Assembly: GCA_009908735.1 (NCBI GenBank) | Contig: JAAAOR010000141.1 | Coordinates: 1 to 19,329, forward strand | DNA length: 19,329 bases | Source: Spirochaetota bacterium | Lineage (GTDB): Bacteria > Spirochaetota > Spirochaetia > DSM-27196 > PWMO01 | Reading direction: 5' to 3' | Shown here: piece by piece, positions 7,473 through 14,391 of the stretch | How the letters are laid out: every line of letters begins with the position of its first letter | Position numbering within the stretch: position 1 is the stretch's first letter | The notes under the pieces: generated by a model | Told to the model about the DNA's origin: nothing | Database searches by the model: none | What the model saw: only the letters and a program-made list of their open reading frames with translations | Translations under genes and position numbers: made by a program

Positions 7473-8261
7473 GTGCAGACGTACTACGATATCCTTGGGG
7501 TGGATCCCTCCTCGTCTCACGAGGACATCAAGAAAGCCTTTCGACGCAAAGCAAAGCAGCTGCACCCCGATGTCACTCGCTCAGATCGCGACGTGGCACG
7601 AGTTCACACGCTCATACAGGCGTACGAGACGCTTGGGGATCCGTTGCGACGGGCGGAGTACGACCGTACGCACTTCATTATTGCCGGGCGAGATCGGTTC
7701 GACTATCGGGAGTTTCTAAAAGGGCGAACCGACGACCCTCGTAGTCAGTCGAAGTTGATTTTCTTCGATCTGTTGCATAACAGACCCGCCGAGGCGCTTG
7801 AAACGTTCGAGGATACGTTCCTCGGATTGCCCGATCGCCTCGAGCCCTACATGGACCGCGAAGATTTCATGGATTGCTCCTTCCTGCTTGCCGAGGAGTA
7901 CGAGAGGCGCGCGGAGTACCTCGCGGCCTATCGACTACTCGTTCGCGTCGCCGAGCTCGAGTTCGAGCTTGCGTACTTCAGGCATTTTTTCGAAGAGGTG
8001 ATTCACCGGCTCCGAAGCATTGTCTGCGTAAAGATGCTTGGCCAGGTTGCCAACCATCGCATTATTGTATGCCTGGAGGATTTGATATCCATGGGAATGC
8101 CCCGCAAGGATACCGCATTCTTCTTCAAGAAGGCGGCTGAGTTGTATCTCGAGCAGAATGATGCGGACACCGCGGGGGTCTACCTCAAGCGTGGTCTGGA
8201 GCTCGACAGTAAGTTGGCCGGAGCAAAGAAAATCCGCGAAAAGATCGCCGGAGTAGCATGA
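7473..8261 (+). CDS. J-domain protein with TPR-like C-terminal region
   Basis: The protein has 262 residues. Residues 1-66 are a J-domain: YYDILGVDPSSS, KKAFRRKAKQLHPD with the diagnostic HPD at 31-33, and AYETLGDPLRRAEYDR. J-domains stimulate the ATPase of DnaK/Hsp70. The Gly/Phe stretch, zinc-finger repeats and DnaJ C-terminal domains are absent, so this is a specialised (class III type) cochaperone rather than DnaJ itself. The rest is alpha-helical, and the last 50 residues (AAELYLEQNDADTAGVYLKR) read as TPR-like. The start is GTG 7473 with AGGAAG (7465-7470) just upstream. It has no signal peptide and should be cytosolic. The parvulin gene begins one base after its stop. Confidence 0.9.
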   Translation: MQTYYDILGVDPSSSHEDIKKAFRRKAKQLHPDVTRSDRDVARVHTLIQAYETLGDPLRRAEYDRTHFIIAGRDRFDYREFLKGRTDDPRSQSKLIFFDLLHNRPAEALETFEDTFLGLPDRLEPYMDREDFMDCSFLLAEEYERRAEYLAAYRLLVRVAELEFELAYFRHFFEEVIHRLRSIVCVKMLGQVANHRIIVCLEDLISMGMPRKDTAFFFKKAAELYLEQNDADTAGVYLKRGLELDSKLAGAKKIREKIAGVA

Positions 8262-8262
8262 C

Positions 8263-9327
8263 ATGAGAATTATGACGATGAAGAGAATTGGCTCTGTGCT
8301 CATTCTCATTTTAACGGTATTGGCGCCGGGAGCCGCGCAGGTGCTCGACCAGCCGGTGGCGGTGGTTCGCCTTCATGAGACGGTCAATATTGGACAGCGC
8401 GAGATGCGTGAGCAGGAGCGGCTCCTCGAGCGGCAGCTCGGACGTGATCTGACCGCGGAGGATCGGCGTGAGCTCCTGGAGGCTCAGATAAATGAGATCC
8501 TCATCACCCAGGCGGCTAACAAGCGAAACGTTCGAGTGAATGAGGAGGAGCTGCAACAGGCCGTTGCGCAGCAACGGGCATCAGTGGGACAGCCCGTCAG
8601 CGACACTCAGTTCCGCCGGCTGGTACAGCAGCAGATGGGGCTCTCCTGGGAGGAGTATCGGGAGCAGGTTCGAGAACGCCTGATCCAGGAGAAGTTTATC
8701 ATGGAGGAGAAGCGCTCAGTCCTCGAAGGCATCCAGGCCCCCAGCGAGCGTGATATCCGCGCCTTCTACGAGGAAAACGCTACGCGCTTTACGAATCCGG
8801 CGATGGTACGGTTCCGCCACATTTTCGTCGACACCCGAAACCTCTCAGAGGAGCGTGTCACCGAGAAGCGCGAGCGGGCGCAGGAGCTCTATCGTCGCTT
8901 GCAGAGCGGGAACGCGAGCTTCGAAGAACTTATGGACGGATCCATGGACGATGCCTCGTATTCTGCCGGCGACTTCGGCTACCTCATGCGGCAGAGACAA
9001 GAGGAGCGCAACCTGCTCGGGCAGGATTTTATCGAGTCCGTATTCGCCCTCGACGAGGGAGAGGTGAGCAACGGTCTTTTGGAAAGTAATGTGGGCTTTC
9101 ACATCGTAGAGGTTACCGATCGTCGGCAGGCCCGTGTCCTGGAACTGAACGACCCGGTGCTCCCGGGGCAGAGCACGACAGTGCGGGACCAGGTGCGTAA
9201 CTATCTGCTATCTACCCAACAGCAGCGTGCCTTTCAGCAGGCACTACAGGAGGTGGTTGAGGATCTTCGCGCCCAGGCCGAGGCGGAGGGACAGTTGACT
9301 GTCTACGAGGAGAACCTCGACTGGTAA
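8263..9327 (+). CDS. Periplasmic SurA/PpiC-like peptidyl-prolyl isomerase
   Basis: The protein has 354 residues. A signal peptide spans about 1-26 (KRIGSVLILILTVLAPGAAQ). It is followed by a Glu/Gln/Arg-rich helical chaperone region (about 40-165) like SurA_N, and one parvulin domain (about 181-287): FRHIFVDT with H186, GDFGYL (236-241), and VGFHIVEVTDRR with H280. A helical tail of about 50 residues follows. The family catalyses prolyl isomerisation and holds unfolded outer-membrane proteins in the periplasm. SurA itself has two parvulin domains; only one is visible here. Three ATGs lie close together (8263, 8272, 8278); GGAG at 8250-8253 is 9 bases before 8263, which is used. Neighbours are the J-domain gene and nusB. 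Confidence 0.9.
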   Translation: MRIMTMKRIGSVLILILTVLAPGAAQVLDQPVAVVRLHETVNIGQREMREQERLLERQLGRDLTAEDRRELLEAQINEILITQAANKRNVRVNEEELQQAVAQQRASVGQPVSDTQFRRLVQQQMGLSWEEYREQVRERLIQEKFIMEEKRSVLEGIQAPSERDIRAFYEENATRFTNPAMVRFRHIFVDTRNLSEERVTEKRERAQELYRRLQSGNASFEELMDGSMDDASYSAGDFGYLMRQRQEERNLLGQDFIESVFALDEGEVSNGLLESNVGFHIVEVTDRRQARVLELNDPVLPGQSTTVRDQVRNYLLSTQQQRAFQQALQEVVEDLRAQAEAEGQLTVYEENLDW

Positions 9328-9330
9328 CTC

Positions 9331-9756
9331 ATGGGCCTGCGTAGAAAGGGCCGTGTCATCGCGTTTCAGGCACTGTACTTCTGGGATGTCTCCCATCCTC
9401 AGGTAGAGGAACTCCTGCGGTTCGACTGGCTCGATGATGCCGCCTCCGGCGACGAGAGCGGTGAACAGTCACGCACATTTGCCCGGCTCATCCTCTCCGG
9501 CGTCCTGGAGAATATCGAGAGCGTGGACGAGGCGATACGCCGGCAGCTCGAGCACTGGGATTTTTCCCGGTTGAGCTGGGTGGACCGGGCCATTCTTCGT
9601 CTCAGCACCTACGAGCTGCTCTTCACGCGCGACATCCCCCCCTCGGTTACCATCGACGAGGCGATCGGAATTGCGAAAGAGTTCGGGGCCGATGATTCGT
9701 TTCGATTCATAAACGGGGTGCTTGACGCCGTGAAACGGGAAAGAAGTGAGGCATGA
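9331..9756 (+). CDS. nusB: Transcription antitermination factor NusB
   Basis: NusB, with NusE (S10), binds boxA RNA and supports antitermination on rRNA operons. At 141 residues the length is normal. The all-helical family signature is clear: RRKGRVIAFQALYFWD at the N-terminus, then WVDRAILRLSTYELLF and IPPSVTIDEAIGIAKEFG, ending in FRFINGVLDAV. The gene begins 3 bases after the parvulin stop. GGAG in the end of that gene is about 18 bases away, so initiation probably depends on coupling. Its stop overlaps the start of the next gene (ATGA). Confidence 0.96.
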   Translation: MGLRRKGRVIAFQALYFWDVSHPQVEELLRFDWLDDAASGDESGEQSRTFARLILSGVLENIESVDEAIRRQLEHWDFSRLSWVDRAILRLSTYELLFTRDIPPSVTIDEAIGIAKEFGADDSFRFINGVLDAVKRERSEA

Positions 9757-11432
9757 TCCGCCACGAAACCCTAATAGGTGTTCTTTCGATCGCCGTGGGG
9801 CTGCTCACCGCTGCGGTTGCGGCTCTTCTCATCATGACCGAGGTGCGAGGAGGCCGAGCCGAGCGAGCCGTCGAGGTAGCGCTTGCTCGCGCCGACCGCA
9901 GGATTGAGGAAGGCAATCTTGCGGAGGCCCAAGAAGCGATTTTCGAAGGCGCAGCAGCCGCCCGAACCGCACCACAGTGGCTGTCGCTAACGAAGCGCGC
10001 CTATCGCATCGCCGATTCCACGGGGGATCTCATCCCTGCAGCGGACCTCGCCACGCGGGGCACTCGCGCGGCGCCCAATGACCTCGACCTTCGTGCGGTG
10101 GCGGTGCATGCTCAGATCCGTGCCGGTCGACCCGAGGAGGCCCTGCTGCTTCTCGAGGATGCGCCGGCAACGACGCGGCTCGATGCGCTGCAAGCCGAGG
10201 CGCGTTTGGCCCCCACGATCGATGGTCCTCCGGACGGCGCCAACGACCGCCCCGTCGACGCCGCCTCAGAGGGGCAGTTTTCGGTCCTCGTCGGCCTGGA
10301 CCGGGAAAGCGCGGCCGCAGACTTCATGGCCGCCTTCGAGCTCACCGGTGCGCCGACTTTCGCCGTAAACGAGGCGCTTCGACTCCTGGAGGCCGGAAAG
10401 ACCGGCGCCGCTATGAGTGCGCTCGAGGAACGCGATCTCGTGGTCGCGTTTCCCGTACTTTCCGCCTTTCTCGCCTACGACCTCGAAGACTATGAGCGCT
10501 ACGAAAGCATTCTGCAGACGATGAGCCCCCGCGCCACAGTCACGCCCGAGCAACTCATGCTCCAGGCTGATGTTTCGATGTTGCGCGAAAACTACGCATC
10601 GGCGGCGACGGTGTATGAAGAGCTTCGCGAGACGGCGCCCGCGTTTTCTCCCGAGCAGTACTTGAACGCCGCCTGGCTTCGGCGCGAGGATCGGCAGGCC
10701 GCACGCGACGTTCTCTCAAGTCGCGGCAATCGCTTCTCCCAGTCCACCGATATAGCACGGGCTGAAATCCTTCTGGCCTATGAGGAAGACCCGGACGCCG
10801 CCCGGCGGCGCCTCGAGAGTCGGCGGGGCGAAGTCGCCGAACCGGTGGTCCTCGATACCCTTGCGATGCATCTTTTCGAGCGCCGGCGGGGGTCGGTTGC
10901 AGGCGTTGTCTCGCGGTTGTGGATGCTTCTCAACCGCCATCCCGAGAGCGAGCTTCCGGCGCGATATCTCGGCTGGTACCTTGTGACCAGCGGTGACTGG
11001 CCGGAGCTCTCTGTGCTTCTCGACCGCAGGTTCGAAACCGGCGAGGAGATCGGCGCCCTTTACGCGGGTATCCTCGCGGTGCGGGACGGGAACTGGTCGC
11101 GCGGCCGGGAGCTATTTGGCGCAGAGGAAAACCGCACGTGGCAGGCCGCGTACAATGCCGGGCTGGCAACAATCGGCGCGGGCGCACCTGCTTCCGCCCA
11201 CACCCATTTCGAGGAGGCGCTGAGTCGGCTCGAGGAGACCGCTTTGGCGCCGCTGATCGGGGCGGCGGCGCTCAGGCGGAATCGCTCCCGTATTCTGGCC
11301 GCGGACGGGCTTGCACACGGGCTCCGCGGCAACTACGCTGCGGCGTATCGACGCGCCGCTGAGGCTGTTAAGCTTGATTCGGACAACGTTCGAGCACGAT
11401 ATTTGATGACAAGCTTCGCGGATCGGCTGTAA
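9753..11432 (+). CDS. Membrane-anchored TPR-repeat protein
   Basis: The protein has 559 residues. One hydrophobic segment (about 6-28, TLIGVLSIAVGLLTAAVAALLI) is followed by Arg-rich residues and a large Ala/Glu/Arg/Leu-rich helical domain with degenerate TPR units, for example ALARADRRIEEGNLAEAQEA near residues 43-62, a VYEELRETAPAFSPEQYLNAA stretch, and a final GLRGNYAAAYRRAAEAVKLD. The segment lacks a convincing cleavage site, so an inner-membrane anchor with the TPR domain in the periplasm is the likelier reading; a cleaved signal is possible. It overlaps nusB by 4 bases (ATGA) and has GAGG just upstream. Between nusB and map it has no obvious functional partner. No catalytic motif is seen; a protein-interaction role is inferred from TPRs. 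Confidence 0.85.
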   Translation: MIRHETLIGVLSIAVGLLTAAVAALLIMTEVRGGRAERAVEVALARADRRIEEGNLAEAQEAIFEGAAAARTAPQWLSLTKRAYRIADSTGDLIPAADLATRGTRAAPNDLDLRAVAVHAQIRAGRPEEALLLLEDAPATTRLDALQAEARLAPTIDGPPDGANDRPVDAASEGQFSVLVGLDRESAAADFMAAFELTGAPTFAVNEALRLLEAGKTGAAMSALEERDLVVAFPVLSAFLAYDLEDYERYESILQTMSPRATVTPEQLMLQADVSMLRENYASAATVYEELRETAPAFSPEQYLNAAWLRREDRQAARDVLSSRGNRFSQSTDIARAEILLAYEEDPDAARRRLESRRGEVAEPVVLDTLAMHLFERRRGSVAGVVSRLWMLLNRHPESELPARYLGWYLVTSGDWPELSVLLDRRFETGEEIGALYAGILAVRDGNWSRGRELFGAEENRTWQAAYNAGLATIGAGAPASAHTHFEEALSRLEETALAPLIGAAALRRNRSRILAADGLAHGLRGNYAAAYRRAAEAVKLDSDNVRARYLMTSFADRL

Positions 11433-11459
11433 GCGGATACAGATGAAAGGGACTGAGGT

Positions 11460-12221
11460 ATGATCAAAATTAAGACCGCGAAACAGATCGAAGGAATCAG
11501 GGTCGCGTCCGGTATGCTTGTGGAAGTTCTGAGCGCCCTCGAGCAGCGGGTCGCGCCGGGAATAACCACCGCCGACCTCGACCGTGTCGCCCGTGAGATG
11601 ATTGCCGCTCGGAATGCACGCCCGGCATTTCTCGGCTATATGGGATTCCCTGCGGCGTTGTGCACGTCGGTGGATAGCGCTGTCATTCACGGAATACCCA
11701 ACGAGACGCCGCTCGAGGAGGGCCAGGTTGTCACCGTGGACTGCGGGGTCGAGTATGAGGGCTACTACAGTGACTCCGCGTTGACGATCCCCGTAGGGCG
11801 CGTTGCCGACGATGTGCAACGGCTCATGGGCGTGACAAAAGAAAGCCTGGCCCTCGGCATCGAGCAGGCACGGGTGGGGAACCGGGTCAAGGACATATCC
11901 CGCGCCGTTTATGAGCATGTATCGCAGTTCGGCTACGGCGTGGTGCGACCGTACTGCGGCCACGGAGTGGGACTCGACATACACGAGGATCCGCAAATTC
12001 CGAATTATGTTGGTTCCGGGCCGAATCCACGCCTCAAGCCCGGTATGGTAGTCGCGATCGAGCCGATGATCAATCTCGGCGGCGACGATATCGACGTACT
12101 TGACGATGACTGGACGGTAGTGACGATCGACGGGTCGGTTTCGGCGCATTTCGAGCACACCGTTGCAATTCACAGCGATGGAACCGAGATACTCACGAGC
12201 CGCAACGGCGGTGGTGTGTAG
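11460..12221 (+). CDS. map: Type I methionine aminopeptidase
   Basis: Map removes the initiator Met from nascent proteins. The 253-residue protein has the full pita-bread metal site of type I enzymes: H77 (VIHGIP), D94 (VDCGVE), D105 (YYSDSA), H168 (YCGHGVG), E201 (AIEPM) and E232 (FEHT). There is no N-terminal zinc-finger extension, so it is the short, E. coli-like form. AAAGGGA (11446-11452) lies about 8 bases before the ATG, and GAGG is closer still. It is 27 bases downstream of the TPR gene and appears to end the pgk unit, since a new promoter is seen before htrA. Confidence 0.97.
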   Translation: MIKIKTAKQIEGIRVASGMLVEVLSALEQRVAPGITTADLDRVAREMIAARNARPAFLGYMGFPAALCTSVDSAVIHGIPNETPLEEGQVVTVDCGVEYEGYYSDSALTIPVGRVADDVQRLMGVTKESLALGIEQARVGNRVKDISRAVYEHVSQFGYGVVRPYCGHGVGLDIHEDPQIPNYVGSGPNPRLKPGMVVAIEPMINLGGDDIDVLDDDWTVVTIDGSVSAHFEHTVAIHSDGTEILTSRNGGGV

Positions 12222-12230
12222 CGACGGGGT

Positions 12231-12259
12231 GTAACAAGCGGCGGAGAGCACGCTATACT
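12231..12259 (+). promoter_or_regulatory. Probable sigma70-type promoter for htrA
   Basis: TATACT (12254-12259) is a good -10. Seventeen bases upstream is GTAACA (12231-12236), matching TTGACA at 4 of 6 positions. A start near 12266 would leave a leader of about 22 bases. No heat-shock (sigmaE or sigma32-like) consensus is evident. It lies in the 66-base gap after map, which holds no terminator-like hairpin, so readthrough from upstream is also possible. Confidence 0.55.
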
Positions 12260-12287
12260 GCGCACGCAGCGCGCAATTGGAGGATAT

Positions 12288-13760
12288 ATGGCTAGGGGCA
12301 AGGCGCTCTACTCACGGAAGTTTTTCCTCGCGAATCTGGTGATGGTCGGCATCATCGTTGGGTTCGCGCTCTCGGTGCTGGTTTTCTCCTGCTCGACGAG
12401 ACTCGAGCCGGGCGACAGCGCATACGCTCAGCAGCCGGGCACCACGCCGGAAATTGATGCGTCATCTCTTCAAGGCTCGTTTCGCGAGGTTGCTACCGCG
12501 GTACTCCCGAGCGTTGTCAAGATTACGGTTGCAGAGAGCGGAGACGGAGACGACCCGGGTAATTTCCCCTGGTTCGAGTTCTTCTTCGGAGAACCCGATG
12601 GTGACCAGCCACGTCGTCCGCGCGGACTCGGATCCGGCGTCATCGTAGCGCGGGACGGAGATACATACTACGTCCTCACCAACGATCACGTCGTCGCGAA
12701 CGGTGATAACATCCAGGTAAGCCTCGACGACCGCCGTGAGCTCGATGCCGAGCTAATCGGAAACGATCCGCGAAAGGATCTTGCCATGGTCGCCTTCGAG
12801 CACGAGGAGGATATCCCCATAGTGCGCCTCGGTGACTCGGACGCTCTCGCGGTGGGCGACTGGGTGCTTGCTGTCGGTAGTCCCTTCGGGTTGCAGTCGA
12901 CGATTACGGCAGGCATCGTGAGCGCTGTGGGACGACGCGGCGGGCCCCAGGGAAATATCAGCGACTTCATTCAGACGGACGCCGCCATAAACCAGGGAAA
13001 CTCCGGTGGTGCGCTCGTGAATCTGCGAGGCGAGGTAGTCGGGATCAATACCTGGATCACCTCCCAGACAGGCGGGAGCATAGGTCTCGGGTTTTCCATC
13101 CCCATCAACAACGCAAAGTCTGCAATCTCCGACTTTATCGAGTCCGGCGAAGTGCAGTACGGCTGGCTGGGAGTGAGCATTCGCAATCCCTCGCCGGTGC
13201 TGGCAGCTGACATGGATATCGAGGATCAGGAAGGGGCGTTCGTCTTCCACGTCTTCGAGGATTCCCCCGCCGACGAGGGCGGCATCCAGCCTGGTGACTT
13301 TATGAAAGCAATCAACGGCACGCCCGTGGAGAACGCTGATGACTTCATACTGCGAGTCGGAGACCTCGTCGAGGGCGAGGTCGTGGAGTTTGATCTCGTT
13401 CGCCTCGGAGAGCGGCAAACCATCGAGGTCACGATCGGCCGCAGGGCCGACGAGGATACCATCGCGCAGCAGAGCCCCCGCGCCTGGCCGGGTATGAGTG
13501 TGCTTCCGCTGACAGACCAGGTGCGCTCCCAGGCGGATATAGAGAGCTCCTCCTCCGGCGTGCTCATCATCAACGTGGAAAGTCGCACTCCCGCGGCGGC
13601 GGCTGGTTTCCGCCGCGGCGATATCATTACGAGTATGAACGGTTCGCGCGTGCGCTCGGTCATGGATTTCTATCGCGAGCTCAACGACGAGGGTGTCGAC
13701 GAGGTAGAGTTTACCTACGAGCGTGACGGTGAAGAAAGCACCGTCTCCATCGTTCAATGA
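12288..13760 (+). CDS. htrA: HtrA/Do-family serine protease
   Basis: HtrA/Do proteases degrade or hold misfolded envelope proteins. The 490-residue protein starts with a basic n-region and a hydrophobic segment (about 12-34), with Cys35 directly after it. The trypsin-like domain (about 62-285) holds the triad H134 (LTNDHVV), D164 (RKDLAMV) and S239 (GNSGGALVN). Two PDZ domains follow: PDZ1 about 291-385 (GWLGVSI, then EDSPADEGGIQPGD) and PDZ2 about 400-488 (ESRTPAAAAGFRRGD). The layout matches DegP/DegQ. GGAGGA (12279-12284) precedes the ATG. The N-terminus may be an uncleaved anchor, a type I signal cut near AYAQQ (residues 45-49), or a relaxed spirochaetal lipobox (VFS-C35). It heads a short unit with the phosphoribosyltransferase. 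Confidence 0.95.
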   Translation: MARGKALYSRKFFLANLVMVGIIVGFALSVLVFSCSTRLEPGDSAYAQQPGTTPEIDASSLQGSFREVATAVLPSVVKITVAESGDGDDPGNFPWFEFFFGEPDGDQPRRPRGLGSGVIVARDGDTYYVLTNDHVVANGDNIQVSLDDRRELDAELIGNDPRKDLAMVAFEHEEDIPIVRLGDSDALAVGDWVLAVGSPFGLQSTITAGIVSAVGRRGGPQGNISDFIQTDAAINQGNSGGALVNLRGEVVGINTWITSQTGGSIGLGFSIPINNAKSAISDFIESGEVQYGWLGVSIRNPSPVLAADMDIEDQEGAFVFHVFEDSPADEGGIQPGDFMKAINGTPVENADDFILRVGDLVEGEVVEFDLVRLGERQTIEVTIGRRADEDTIAQQSPRAWPGMSVLPLTDQVRSQADIESSSSGVLIINVESRTPAAAAGFRRGDIITSMNGSRVRSVMDFYRELNDEGVDEVEFTYERDGEESTVSIVQ

Positions 13761-13782
13761 TGCAAGTCGAAAGTGAGGTTTC

Positions 13783-14391
13783 ATGGCCGAAATCAAGAAA
13801 GAGTTTCTCCCGTACGATCTGGTGCGGAACAATGCGCTGAAGCTTGCGCACCGTATCCATCAGGCGGGGTTCGTGCCGGATGTGATCTACGTGAGCCTTC
13901 GCGGTGGCGCCTATCTCGGGAACGTGATAAGCGAGTACTTTAAGTTCGTACGGCGAACCGGCAGGCCGGTGCTGTATGCGGCCGTTGTCGCACGCTCGTA
14001 CTCCGATATCCACGAACACGACCAGGTAATGGTCGATGGATGGACCTACGACCCCGACTACCTGCGCAGCGGTGACCGCGTGCTGCTCGTCGACGATATT
14101 TTCGACTCCGGACATACCATCAATCACCTCGTCAATATCATCATGCGCAAGGGCATTCCCCGGCAGGACGTCAAGATTGCGGTTCATGACTACAAAATTC
14201 GAACGTTCAGCGACGAGCGCCTGCCCATTCATCCCGATTATTTCTGCCGCAAACACGAAATATCGCAGCCGGAAGATGACAGCTGGGTCCACTACCTCAG
14301 CCACGAGCTCGTCGGCCTGACCGAGAACGAGATAGAGATCAATTACGCTGCCGATAAGGAAGTAGTGGAGATTCTCAAAGAAATACGATGA
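13783..14391 (+). CDS. Purine-type phosphoribosyltransferase (HPRT/XGPRT-like)
   Basis: The 202-residue protein is a type I phosphoribosyltransferase. The PRPP loop VLLVDDIFDSGHT (100-112) has D104 and D105, and the pyrophosphate loop is VSLRGGAYLG (37-46). The helix-strand start (LVRNNALKLAHRI, then FVPDVIYVSLRGG) and the C-terminal PDYFCRKHE with a later WVHY (168-171) resemble archaeal-type HPRT/XGPRT enzymes, in which an aromatic residue near the C-terminus stacks on the base. A purine salvage role, base plus PRPP giving nucleotide, is therefore inferred; the base is not determinable here. GAGG (13775-13778) is 4 bases before the ATG. It lies 22 bases after htrA, and its stop overlaps the start of the giant protein gene (ATGA). 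Confidence 0.88.
   Translation: MAEIKKEFLPYDLVRNNALKLAHRIHQAGFVPDVIYVSLRGGAYLGNVISEYFKFVRRTGRPVLYAAVVARSYSDIHEHDQVMVDGWTYDPDYLRSGDRVLLVDDIFDSGHTINHLVNIIMRKGIPRQDVKIAVHDYKIRTFSDERLPIHPDYFCRKHEISQPEDDSWVHYLSHELVGLTENEIEINYAADKEVVEILKEIR

Noticed and set aside
11403..11440. TTGATG near the end of the membrane TPR gene as a possible map promoter
   Set aside because: No acceptable -10 lies at 16-18 bases; GATACA is too far away.
11112..12251. 379-codon minus-strand frame opposite map
   Set aside because: It is antisense to a gene with all six metal ligands intact; no ribosome site or recognisable product.
12251..12276. Short dyads (CTGCG..CGCAG and TGCGC..GCGCA) downstream of the htrA -10
   Set aside because: The stems are only 5 bp in GC-rich DNA, overlap each other and match no known operator.
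12753..13832. 359-codon minus-strand frame opposite htrA
   Set aside because: It mirrors HtrA codons and has no protein-family features.
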